Assembly (NCBI GenBank): GCA_900548385.1
Contig: URKJ01000001.1
Span: 1 to 64,000, forward strand
Origin: an uncultured bacterium
Lineage (GTDB): Bacteria; Verrucomicrobiota; Lentisphaeria; Victivallales; UBA1829
Direction of reading: 5' to 3'
DNA: 64,000 nt
A model generated the notes under the pieces. It did not search any database. It was given only the letters and a program-made list of their open reading frames with translations, and was not told where the DNA came from. Shown piece after piece: positions 8,036 to 16,129 of this stretch (position 1 is its first letter; the number at the start of each line of letters is the position of its first letter). Made by a program: the position numbers and the translations under genes.

Positions 8036-9015
8036 GGCGCGGGAAACTGTTTGAGGAAAGAAAGTGTTTGTTCGAAGGCGGTCCGGTATGCCTGTTCCAT
8101 TCCGGGCATTGTGATGAAAATGTGCACTGCGCCGGGAAGTTCTTCGTGAATCACCCGGACGCCCTGCCGTCTGGCGCGTTCTGTGAATTCGCGTCCCTGA
8201 TCGCTCAGCACGTCACATTCCGCGGTGATCAGCAGGAACGGGGGAAGGGCGGAGAGATCCGTCGTCAGCGGCGAAACGAAACGCTCCCGCCGTTGATTCC
8301 GGTTCGGACAGTATGCGTCCTGAAACGCCTCCATAAGCCTGGAATCATTGGTGAAGCCGCGTCCATACCGCAGCCACGAACCGTTGATGCCGGGTTCCAA
8401 CGTTGTTACCGGATAAAACAGGATGAGTCCCGTCGGTTTCTGTTTGAATTCATCTGCGAGTTTTAATGCGGCTGTGATCGCAAGATGCCCGCCGGCACTG
8501 TCTCCTGCGAGAAAAATGCGGTCCGGGTCGACCGTTTCCGGGAGGTGCCGTCGAGCCTCGCGGAATGCCGTTACGGTGTCGTTCAGAGCGGCAGGATACG
8601 GGTGTTCCGGTGCGAGACGGTAGTTGATCGCCAGCACAGCCGCGGTGCCGGACGCCGCCAGATCGCCGCAGAACCGGGCGCAGCTGTTGATGCTTCCGAA
8701 CGTCCACCCGCCGCCGTGCAGATAGATCACCAACGGAAGTTTTCTGCCGTTGAGCGGATGATAAAGACGTGCCGGAACCCTACCGATCCGGAAATCTGAA
8801 ACCTGTACCCCTGCCGGCGGTTGAGCCGGGGTGTTGCGGGAATTCCGGACCGCGTTCAGATCCCGCAGATCGCCGCCGATTGCCCGGCGGATCGCAAGCT
8901 CCTGACGGGCGGAAAGTCCGCGCGGCATTTTGCGGATGAACTGCCGTGCTTCCGGACTGACCGCGGAAAGAACGGCTGGAAGGATCAGCAGAAGAACTGC
9001 GGAGCGGAGCGTCAT
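8032..9015 (-). CDS. Secreted alpha/beta-hydrolase esterase (hormone-sensitive lipase type)
   Basis: A 327-residue protein with an N-terminal signal peptide (residues 1-18, hydrophobic LLLILPAVLS). The oxyanion motif HGGG is at residues 100-103 and the nucleophile motif GDSAGG at 171-176, with Ser173. An Asp in A-E-C-D and a His in G-A-V-H complete the triad. This is the BD-FAE/HSL carboxylesterase class, often removing acetyl or feruloyl groups from polysaccharides. It follows recO by six bases, with GGAGG inside the end of recO, so it is probably the last gene of the secretion-recO operon. Substrate unknown. Confidence 0.87.
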   Translation of the reverse strand: MTLRSAVLLLILPAVLSAVSPEARQFIRKMPRGLSARQELAIRRAIGGDLRDLNAVRNSRNTPAQPPAGVQVSDFRIGRVPARLYHPLNGRKLPLVIYLHGGGWTFGSINSCARFCGDLAASGTAAVLAINYRLAPEHPYPAALNDTVTAFREARRHLPETVDPDRIFLAGDSAGGHLAITAALKLADEFKQKPTGLILFYPVTTLEPGINGSWLRYGRGFTNDSRLMEAFQDAYCPNRNQRRERFVSPLTTDLSALPPFLLITAECDVLSDQGREFTERARRQGVRVIHEELPGAVHIFITMPGMEQAYRTAFEQTLSFLKQFPAP

Positions 9016-9021
9016 CGTATA

Positions 9022-9630
9022 TTACCTCCGGAATCCGTGATGGCGCAGGAGACCGTCGGTCCAGCGGATCAGCCGGTCGCGGTACTCCTGTGACAGTTCC
9101 GGCGGGTTCTTCTCCCCTTGGGATGCGGCGAGAAGATGCTCCAGCAGTTCTTCTTCGGATTCGCGCTCCGGTTCCGGGATCAGGCCGTTTTCGTTGAGGA
9201 ACGCCAGTTTGACGAGCATCAGCCACGGTTCTGTCCCGTCCTCCGTGGAATAATGGGAGAGCAGAGTGCGGAGAGCGCGGTAGCTTTGCCCGGAGTCCAG
9301 AAGCGGACGGGTGTTGGCGGTTAGAAATGCGGCCAGTTCACAGGCAGCAAGATAATTTTCCGTGCGGAGTGATACGGAATCGAACACGGTCAGCAGTTCC
9401 GGTTCCCGGACGGAGAACAGGGAGGAACGTTGATCGGGCGCACGGTATTTCAGCGAAAGTTCGCGGAACAGTCCCAGTTCGGGAAACTTCTTCTTTCCGC
9501 AGCCGCGCGCGCCTTTTACCAGAAAATCAAGCCTGCCCGCATCGGGGGAAAGCCCCGATACGATCAGACTCGATTCCTGAAACGGCGTCTGACGCAGGAC
9601 AATGCAGGTCGTTTGCCGGTATGCCGTCAT
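9022..9630 (-). CDS. recO: DNA repair protein RecO
   Basis: Residues 1-75 form the N-terminal OB-fold (I-V-L-R-Q-T-P-F-Q-E-S-S-L-I-V then V-K-G-A-R-G), and the rest is the helical RecO C-domain. RecO loads RecA on SSB-coated gaps with RecF and RecR. The four-cysteine zinc motif of some RecO proteins is absent. ATG 9630 is preferred, giving 202 residues beginning MTAYRQTTCIVL; a longer frame from 9681 would overlap the upstream adaptor gene. It sits 13 bases behind the HlyD-type gene and six before the esterase, so it appears to ride in a secretion operon. Confidence 0.85.
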   Translation of the reverse strand: MTAYRQTTCIVLRQTPFQESSLIVSGLSPDAGRLDFLVKGARGCGKKKFPELGLFRELSLKYRAPDQRSSLFSVREPELLTVFDSVSLRTENYLAACELAAFLTANTRPLLDSGQSYRALRTLLSHYSTEDGTEPWLMLVKLAFLNENGLIPEPERESEEELLEHLLAASQGEKNPPELSQEYRDRLIRWTDGLLRHHGFRR

Positions 9631-9643
9631 TCTGTCCGCCGGA

Positions 9644-11029
9644 TCACGGTTCCCGCATGCCTTCGCTGAGCGCTTTGACAAACGGGTTCAGAATATAGTT
9701 GATGATCGTCCGTTTTCCGACTTTGATCTCTGCTTTGAGCCGCATTCCGGCAAGCAGAGTGGCGCCTTTGCCGCGTCCCTCCAGTTCCCCGGAAAGTTTC
9801 AGGCGCGCCTGATAGGTGGTCCCCATCGAGGCTTTGCTCTGTTTGCCGCCGTCGTCGGTATTTTCCATCTGTTCCGCGCTTTGAACGCCTTTGTTGAATG
9901 CGTCCTGCGAGATATAGATGACTTCACCGTCAAGCGTGCCGCACTGTTGGAACGGAAAGGCGTCGAGTTTCACGCGGGCTTTGTCGCCGAGCTTGACCCA
10001 TCCGATATCCTTGGCGGGAATATCCACTTCCGCTTCGAGCGGAACGTTGATGGGGATCAGCGTCACGAGCGCTTCCGCTTCCCGGACCGCCGATCCCTCC
10101 TGAAACGGCGCCAGTTCATGCACAACCGCGTCACACGGGGAGCGGAGTTCACTCTGACGGTCCAGCATCGCCGCTTTCGGGATGTCTTTGTTGACGGAGA
10201 TCAGTTCGCGTTTCACATTGACGTGCTCCTCCATGATCTGCCGGTTCCAGTCTTTGATGAACGCGTTCTTTTCCGCCTGGATGGTGTGAATCTGCTGCCG
10301 GTTTTCCACGATCTGCACGTTCTGCTGGTCGATCTGGATCGCCATTTCGATGAACGATATCTGGGTTTCCAGCAGGTCTTTCAGAGAAACGATGTTCTTT
10401 TTGCGGAGATCGCTCATCATTTTCTCGATTTTGCCGAGCGCCTCTTTCCGTTCCTCGTAACGTTTCAGGCTCTCTTCAAGAGCTTTCAGCGTTTTCTGAT
10501 AACGGATGAGATTTTCATCGTAGGAACGGACTTTTTCCCGGTAATAGAGTTTGCGGGCTTCGAAAATCCCGTGCTGATTTTTCATGTCCTGATCCGGATT
10601 CGCCGGAAGGACAAACGGCTTTCCGTAGCCTGCGAGCTCCGCTTCCAGACGCATTTTGTGCGCATTGAGGCTTTGACGCTGCTCCAGAAGTTTGCCGTAA
10701 TCGGATTCCGTGAGCGTCGGGTCGAAAGTGAACAGGACCTGTCCCTTCCTGACCCGTTGTCCGGGACGGATGTTGACCGTTTTGATCACGGTTCTTTCGT
10801 AAGGTTTCATCGTAATGGTCGGACGGATCGTCGTGAGTTTGCCGTCCGCCGTGACGATCTTGTCGACTTTGGCGAAACTCGCCCAGATGATCATCAGGAA
10901 GAGGAGCGCCACGACGATGAACCAGACGATGTGCATCGGGAACGGCGGGCGCTGCGCCTCCAGCATAATGGCATCCGGCTGAAACTCCTCCGCTTCCCGC
11001 AATGTTTTTTTAGAATCAGAATTCATCAT
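9644..11029 (-). CDS. HlyD-family type I secretion membrane-fusion protein
   Basis: One transmembrane helix near residues 31-52 (WFIVVALLFLMIIW) anchors the protein in the inner membrane. Next come a barrel/lipoyl half (I-R-P-G-Q-R-V-R-K-G-Q), a long alpha-helical coiled coil (about 130-300) and the returning lipoyl and beta-barrel half. This is the adaptor that links the ABC exporter to an outer-membrane channel. The 461-residue length fits HlyD. ATG 11029 or 11026 overlaps the end of the ABC gene by 11-14 bases, indicating coupling. No TolC-type outer-membrane gene is in the window. Confidence 0.88.
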   Translation of the reverse strand: MMNSDSKKTLREAEEFQPDAIMLEAQRPPFPMHIVWFIVVALLFLMIIWASFAKVDKIVTADGKLTTIRPTITMKPYERTVIKTVNIRPGQRVRKGQVLFTFDPTLTESDYGKLLEQRQSLNAHKMRLEAELAGYGKPFVLPANPDQDMKNQHGIFEARKLYYREKVRSYDENLIRYQKTLKALEESLKRYEERKEALGKIEKMMSDLRKKNIVSLKDLLETQISFIEMAIQIDQQNVQIVENRQQIHTIQAEKNAFIKDWNRQIMEEHVNVKRELISVNKDIPKAAMLDRQSELRSPCDAVVHELAPFQEGSAVREAEALVTLIPINVPLEAEVDIPAKDIGWVKLGDKARVKLDAFPFQQCGTLDGEVIYISQDAFNKGVQSAEQMENTDDGGKQSKASMGTTYQARLKLSGELEGRGKGATLLAGMRLKAEIKVGKRTIINYILNPFVKALSEGMREP

Positions 11030-13697
11030 CTTCGGTCCCCATCTGCTGACGCCAGAACTCCGCATAGATACCGTTCCGGCCGATTAGTTCTTTATGTGTT
11101 CCGGTTTCCACAAGTTCTCCCTTGTCCATGACCACGATCTTGTTGGCGCGGCAGAGAATGGAGAGACGGTGGGAGATGATGAACACCGTGCGGTTGCGGG
11201 CGATCATCTTCAGATTCTTGCGGACAAGAGTTTCGCTTTCCGGGTCGAGCGCGCTGGTGGCTTCGTCAAAGATCAGCAGGCGCGGATTCGGCAGCAGGGC
11301 GCGCGCGATCGCGAGACGCTGGCGCTGTCCGCCGGAAAGGTTGGAGGCGTTTTCTTCCAGAATGGAGTCGTAGCCTTTCGGCATCTTCTGGATGAATTCA
11401 TCGGCGCCCGCCATGCGTGCGGCGTAGATGACCTCCTCCATGGACGCCTCTTTCTTGGTGAGAGTCAGGTTTTCCCGGACCGTTCCGTAGAAAAAGTAGT
11501 TGTCCTGAAGCACGATACCGATGTTGGATCGCAGGGAGGAACGGTCGATCTCGCGGATGTCGATTCCGTCAAACTTGATGATGCCCGCCTGCAGCGGATA
11601 GAGTCCCTGGATCAGCTTGGTGAGCGTGGTTTTGCCCGATCCGGAACGTCCGACGAGTCCGACCGTCGTGCCCGGCGCGATGTGCAGATTGCAGTCCTTG
11701 ATGACGCGCGGACCATCCGCCGAGTACTGGAACGAGACGTTTTCAATGGAGATTTCTCCCCGGAGCTGATGGTGCAGCGATCCGCCGACCTGTTCGCCCG
11801 GACAGTTCATGACCACGCCGAGCATTTTCACGGAAAGCGCGGTCTGCTGATATTCGTGAACGAGTCCGACGATCCGGACCAGCGGCGCGGTGACGCGTCC
11901 GGAAAGCATCTGGAACGCGATCAGCGCACCGACCGACAGCGTGCCGTCGAATACGGATTTCGCACCGAACCAGATGATCGCCACGAACATGGCTTTTTCG
12001 AGGAAATTACTCAGTGTGCGCGCGGTCATGGAGATTTTTGCCACGCGGAAGTAACGGGTGATCGCATACGCCGCCGTATCGTTCCATTTCCGCTGCTGAC
12101 TCGGTTCCAGCGCAAGGGATTTAACGGTCCGGATGCCGTGGATCGTTTCCACCAGCATACCCTGCCGCTTGCCCTCCGCAAGATAGAGTTCTTCCAGGCG
12201 GATCTGGAACGGTTTGATCAGAGCCGCGATCACCAACGCCATGGCGAGTGTGAACGCGAGAACCACGATGGTCAGTTTCACGCTGTAAAACAACAGGAAC
12301 GGAAGAAACACAACCAGCGAAAGCAGTTCCAACGCCGAGAAAAAGAGGCTTCCCGAAAGGAACGAGCGTATCTTCTCGGTCTGCTGCATATGCTTGATGA
12401 GTACGCCGGAAGAGATCCGTTCATAGAAATCGACCGGGAGACTCAGCAGTTTTGCAAAAGTCCGCGTGGCAAGACGGATGTCGATGCGGTTTGTCGCGAA
12501 CAGCAGGAAATAGTTTTCCAGATATTCGAGCGCTCCGTTGAACAGAAGCATGACCATCACGCCGAATCCGAGAACGGTCAGCGTGTTGTAGCTTTCGTGC
12601 ACGAGCACTTTGTCCACGACGAGCTGGAAGAAAATCGGAATCGCAAGTCCGATCAGACTCATGGAGATGATCGCGATGGCAACCTGACCGAGCAGAACCC
12701 GCTGACGGAAGAATTCCGGTACGAACCAGCGGAGTCCGAACGGCTGATTCTCTTCCAGCAGGGAGTAGCGTTTTTTGAGCAGCAGCACTTCGCCGGAGAG
12801 TTCGTTGTTGAAATACTCTTCCTCCACGAACTCCATCTGCGGTTTGCGTCCGTTTCTGGCGACGGGATCCCAGATTGCGAGCTGCTGTTTCAATTCCGGT
12901 TCTTCCGGAGCCTTGTTCTGCTCTTCCGGAGTTTCAATGGTGATTTCCGGTTCTCCGGCGTTGCCGGGCAGTTCCGGAACCGCCGGCTTTTCCACGGGGA
13001 CTTCGCGCACGCCGCAGAGGACGATCGCCGAACCGTCTTTTTTGAACGCCATCGCGGGATAAGCCGCACCGAGGCCCGCAAGTTTTTTCCAGGAGAGTTT
13101 GACCATTTTCGTGGCGAACTCCAGATCGTCCGCCATTTTCCGGATCAGACGGCGCGCCGGTTCGTCTTCGGAGATCGCGTATTCGTGAATCAGACGGCTC
13201 ACGTCCGTGTCGCCGCCGTGATGTTTGACGATCGCGGAAAGACAGTAAAGCGTGGTGTGGCGTCCGTCGGTGGAGCACCCCGCAAGCTCGATCTTGATGA
13301 AGATCGCTTCGCCGTTCCAGGCGGAAGTCAGTTGCGGACGGGTGAGGAAAATCATTTTTCCCTGCGTTTTGCTGAGGGGATCGAATACGGCGAACCGTTC
13401 TTCCGTCACTCCTTCGGTCACCTGAGAGCGGAGGCCGAGGAACAGAACCCAGTTCCCGTTGTTGAGACGCAGAAGGACGGGTGCGCCGAAGTAGGACGCC
13501 AGTTCATCCGCGTTTGCATCGTTCCGCTGTTCGGGCGAAAGACGCAGTTTATTGGCGAGTTCCACGCCGATCTCCATGGAGTCTGCGGAACTGGCGTCGC
13601 AGCTTTGTACGAATGCGTCCAGTTCCGTGCCGCGCGGCAGCATTTTGGCGATTTCGCGCAGGCAGGAGATCAAGGTTTCTTTATGCTGATCTGACAT
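11016..13697 (-). CDS. Type I secretion ABC transporter with degenerate C39 region
   Basis: The 893-residue protein has an N-terminal cytoplasmic part of about 330 residues, an ABC exporter membrane domain (about 350-600) and an ATPase with VGRSGSGKT (near 682), LSGGQRQR (near 785), a Walker B with D-E-A-T-S-A-L-D and an H-loop. Residues about 145-240 resemble a C39 peptidase (L-Y-C-L-S-A-I-V-K-H-H-G), but the catalytic Cys aligns with Thr and the catalytic His is missing. It is therefore a C39-like docking domain as in HlyB and does not trim leader peptides. A repeated similar region may lie at residues 40-140. It exports an unidentified protein with the HlyD partner. No clear ribosome site precedes ATG 13697. 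Confidence 0.87.
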   Translation of the reverse strand: MSDQHKETLISCLREIAKMLPRGTELDAFVQSCDASSADSMEIGVELANKLRLSPEQRNDANADELASYFGAPVLLRLNNGNWVLFLGLRSQVTEGVTEERFAVFDPLSKTQGKMIFLTRPQLTSAWNGEAIFIKIELAGCSTDGRHTTLYCLSAIVKHHGGDTDVSRLIHEYAISEDEPARRLIRKMADDLEFATKMVKLSWKKLAGLGAAYPAMAFKKDGSAIVLCGVREVPVEKPAVPELPGNAGEPEITIETPEEQNKAPEEPELKQQLAIWDPVARNGRKPQMEFVEEEYFNNELSGEVLLLKKRYSLLEENQPFGLRWFVPEFFRQRVLLGQVAIAIISMSLIGLAIPIFFQLVVDKVLVHESYNTLTVLGFGVMVMLLFNGALEYLENYFLLFATNRIDIRLATRTFAKLLSLPVDFYERISSGVLIKHMQQTEKIRSFLSGSLFFSALELLSLVVFLPFLLFYSVKLTIVVLAFTLAMALVIAALIKPFQIRLEELYLAEGKRQGMLVETIHGIRTVKSLALEPSQQRKWNDTAAYAITRYFRVAKISMTARTLSNFLEKAMFVAIIWFGAKSVFDGTLSVGALIAFQMLSGRVTAPLVRIVGLVHEYQQTALSVKMLGVVMNCPGEQVGGSLHHQLRGEISIENVSFQYSADGPRVIKDCNLHIAPGTTVGLVGRSGSGKTTLTKLIQGLYPLQAGIIKFDGIDIREIDRSSLRSNIGIVLQDNYFFYGTVRENLTLTKKEASMEEVIYAARMAGADEFIQKMPKGYDSILEENASNLSGGQRQRLAIARALLPNPRLLIFDEATSALDPESETLVRKNLKMIARNRTVFIISHRLSILCRANKIVVMDKGELVETGTHKELIGRNGIYAEFWRQQMGTEDDEF

Positions 13698-13730
13698 GAT
13701 TGATGAATTCCGTATGGAAAATGGCTGCGG

Positions 13731-14024
13731 TTACTGGAAGTTCGGGGAAACGGAATCGTTCTGCTCCCCGGCGTCTCCGGATTCTTCGTTGTTGCGCTGA
13801 ATGATTCCCGCCTGTTCCAGTTTGCGGACCAGATTTTCCATGGTGGAGAATGCTTTGACGAACCCCTGCGGCGTCATGATGAGTTCTCCGGTGACCTCGT
13901 GGGCGTTGGGAGCCTGCGGATTATGACTTGGATTCAGCAGTACGTTATAAAGTTCCATACGGATCATTCCATCCGTCAGGCTGACCGATTCCATACCATC
14001 GACAAAAATACGTTTACGTTCCAT
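13731..14024 (-). CDS. Small conserved-looking protein at the head of the secretion operon
   Basis: A 97-residue acidic protein without signal peptide or membrane helix. The middle (E-V-T-G-E-L-I-M-T-P-Q-G-F-V-K-A-F) followed by an amphipathic helix looks like a small folded domain, and the last 25 residues are polar and low complexity. It is the first gene of the operon, 33 bases before the ABC transporter, so it may be a regulator or partner of the exporter, or even its cargo. I do not recognise the family. AAAGGAAA lies upstream; a GTG two codons before the ATG is possible. Confidence 0.6.
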   Translation of the reverse strand: MERKRIFVDGMESVSLTDGMIRMELYNVLLNPSHNPQAPNAHEVTGELIMTPQGFVKAFSTMENLVRKLEQAGIIQRNNEESGDAGEQNDSVSPNFQ

Positions 14025-14349
14025 AATCACTAAATTTCCTTTTCCTTGAAACACCCTCGATCCCTATAATAGCATTATTTATCGAAATTTCTAATGGTTT
14101 CTTCAAAAAAAATGAAAAAACCTGCCAATGGGGACCGAAGTTATCCGGTTTAGACCATCCGGTCGTCCGGTTGTTCCTTCCTGCAAGAAAACGGATTGCA
14201 GGAAACTTCATTCATGGCGTTCAGCAGAGGCTTTGATCATACGGTTTCATATTTTTTCCGTTTTTTTTTCGTTCCGGCTCTTGATTTTTGACACTTCTGC
14301 TGTAATTTAACTTAACGAAAATATTAAACGTTTAGTAAAAGGCGCGGAA
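14025..14349. promoter_or_regulatory. Divergent intergenic region between the secretion operon and lacI-type gene
   Basis: No gene is seen here. For the minus operon there is a possible promoter TTAGAA (14094-14089), 17 bases, TATTAT (14071-14066). For the plus gene there is TTGACA at 14288-14293 without a clear -10 box, and the perfect palindrome TAAACGTTTA at 14325-14334. The rest is AT-rich without obvious structure. Confidence 0.5.
14325..14334. promoter_or_regulatory. LacI-type operator
   Basis: TAAACGTTTA is a perfect 10-base palindrome with the central CG typical of LacI/GalR-family operators. It lies 15 bases before the ATG of the LacI-family gene, where binding would block its own transcription. 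Confidence 0.55.
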
Positions 14350-15429
14350 ATGGCGGTTGTCAAAAAGAATGTTACACTGAAAATGGTTGCGGAACGGGTC
14401 GGCTGTTCCATTGCGGTTGTAAGTACGGTTCTGAACTCCGCCAAAGGAAGAACCAAGGTTTGCGACAAAACCCGTCAGCGTGTGCTGGAAATCGCGCGCG
14501 AAATGGATTATACGCCGAATTACGCGAGCCAGAGCCTGAAAGCGAATTCATCCCGGACGTTGGGAATCTATGTTCAGCCGAAGCCGTGGAGTGGATTGGC
14601 GAATCAATATGAAATGACACTGTTCCGGGGAATCGAAAAAGCGGCACGGAAAGCCAATTACGATTTGCTTCTGCTGAATATCAGCCTTGATTCCCTGCCG
14701 GAGCTGTGCGGAGCGAGGCTCAAAGAACGCCGGATCGACGGGGTGCTGCTTCTGCACTGCGATCCGAATGCCGCATGGGTCAATCCGCTTCTGGATATCA
14801 GCTCCAATGTCATGGCGCTGGATAACGATCAGGAACATCCGCGCCTGAACCGGATCGAGTTCGATAATCGCGCGGCTTTGTTTCTTGCTGTCGGGACGCT
14901 GGTCAAGCGCGGATACCGCCGGATCGCGTTCGCCGGAAGCTGTATTCCGACGCCGGAACACGATGCTCTCCGGCGGGAACTCTTTTTTCTGGAAGCCGTC
15001 CGGGAATACGGATTGACCGATACGCTTGTTTTCCATACCGCGAACTGTCCCGTTGGGATTGACGAGAAAACCGCGTTCTGTCAGGCGGAAGGGCGCGAGG
15101 CGCTTTATTATTTCCGTTCTCTGCCGGAGCCGCCGGATGCGGTCATCACCTATAATTCTCTCGTTGGTGAAGCAATGCTGCAGGAAGCGGTGCGGAGCGG
15201 GATGCAGATCCCGCAGGAACTTGGAATCCTGTCGGTGGACAATCCCGTGCTTCCGGTGACACATGCCCCGCGGCTCTCCACGCTGTCGCATCCGCTGGAG
15301 GCGATGGGATATGCCGGCACGGAAGAATTGATCCGTCTGATCCGGAATCCGGCATCCGATTCGTCGCCGGTCGTCCGGGTTTTCAAGCCGGAGCTGCAGG
15401 AAGGCGAAACAATCAGACTTTTATCATAA
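14350..15429 (+). CDS. LacI-family transcriptional regulator (cassette 1)
   Basis: Residues 9-58 form the LacI helix-turn-helix and hinge (V-T-L-K-M-V-A-E-R-V-G-C-S, V-V-S-T-V-L-N). A type I periplasmic-binding-protein fold senses a sugar-like ligand in the C-terminal 300 residues (G-V-L-L-L-H-C-D at the domain interface). It is 359 residues, normal length. It heads an operon with a pseudopilin gene 17 bases downstream and a glycosidase, so it most likely controls that cassette. A palindromic operator right before its start suggests autoregulation. Confidence 0.92.
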   Translation: MAVVKKNVTLKMVAERVGCSIAVVSTVLNSAKGRTKVCDKTRQRVLEIAREMDYTPNYASQSLKANSSRTLGIYVQPKPWSGLANQYEMTLFRGIEKAARKANYDLLLLNISLDSLPELCGARLKERRIDGVLLLHCDPNAAWVNPLLDISSNVMALDNDQEHPRLNRIEFDNRAALFLAVGTLVKRGYRRIAFAGSCIPTPEHDALRRELFFLEAVREYGLTDTLVFHTANCPVGIDEKTAFCQAEGREALYYFRSLPEPPDAVITYNSLVGEAMLQEAVRSGMQIPQELGILSVDNPVLPVTHAPRLSTLSHPLEAMGYAGTEELIRLIRNPASDSSPVVRVFKPELQEGETIRLLS

Positions 15430-15446
15430 AACAACAAGGAGAAAAG

Positions 15447-16118
15447 ATGATAAACAAAACAATGCATGGAAGACAAAAATACAGAGGGTTCCGCAGAAAG
15501 TTTACCCTCATAGAGCTCCTGGTGGTAATTGCGGTGATCGCGATCCTCGTCGCCGTTCTTCTGCCGGCTCTCGGGAAGGCGCGCGGCATGGCGAGAATGT
15601 CCGGATGCAAAAACAATCTGAAGCAGATCGGCATTTATCACTCTCTGTATCAGGGGGACTTTGATGACCGCATGGTTCAGACCCGCACGATTTCCGGTTC
15701 CGCAGGGGATTACTGGTACTGGATTCTTCTGAAACTCTATGTGACCCGCAGTGAGCACTATGTGGATAACACGACCATGCTGCTGCGGAGTGTGTTCAGT
15801 GACCGGGTTTATGAGAAGAGAAATACGAATGCGCCGGGATATGCGCAGAACCGTCGGGTGGCAGATTACGCCGTCTATGGCGGAAGCGGGGCGTGGAGCG
15901 ATACGATCTGTGCCAGTGCGCCGGTTACGCGGATCCGGAAACCCGCGCAGTCCAATCTCGCCACGGACAATACCAACTGGAATTATAATGATTCCGGGCA
16001 CGAAAGTGTTGATTTTCTGCGTCACGGCAATTTGAAAGTCAATGTTCTCTATGTGGATTCCCATGTGACATCCGAGACGAAAGCAACCTTTCTCCCTCTG
16101 TGGAAAGTTTATCAGTGA
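15447..16118 (+). CDS. Pseudopilin-like protein with prepilin N-terminus (cassette 1)
   Basis: A basic 18-residue leader precedes F-T-L-I-E-L-L at residues 19-25. It has the conserved Glu at mature position 5, a 20-residue hydrophobic helix and a soluble domain ending in V-N-V-L-Y-V-D-S-H. This is the prepilin-type cleavage/methylation class abundant in Planctomycetes and Lentisphaerota, anchored in the inner membrane or assembled in a pilus-like fibre. The residue before the Phe is Lys and not the usual Gly. A strong AAGGAG precedes the ATG. It lies between a LacI gene and a glycosidase, which suggests a role tied to that enzyme. Confidence 0.85.
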   Translation: MINKTMHGRQKYRGFRRKFTLIELLVVIAVIAILVAVLLPALGKARGMARMSGCKNNLKQIGIYHSLYQGDFDDRMVQTRTISGSAGDYWYWILLKLYVTRSEHYVDNTTMLLRSVFSDRVYEKRNTNAPGYAQNRRVADYAVYGGSGAWSDTICASAPVTRIRKPAQSNLATDNTNWNYNDSGHESVDFLRHGNLKVNVLYVDSHVTSETKATFLPLWKVYQ

Positions 16119-16129
16119 GGGACTCCGCG

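Noticed and set aside
9602..11131. Long open frame of 509 codons opposite the HlyD-type gene
   Set aside because: It is rich in His, Arg, Asp and Phe in a pattern produced by the reverse of a coding strand; the minus strand has clear HlyD features.
11094..13694. Open frame of 866 codons opposite the ABC transporter
   Set aside because: It mirrors the transporter gene exactly; no motif or ribosome site supports it.
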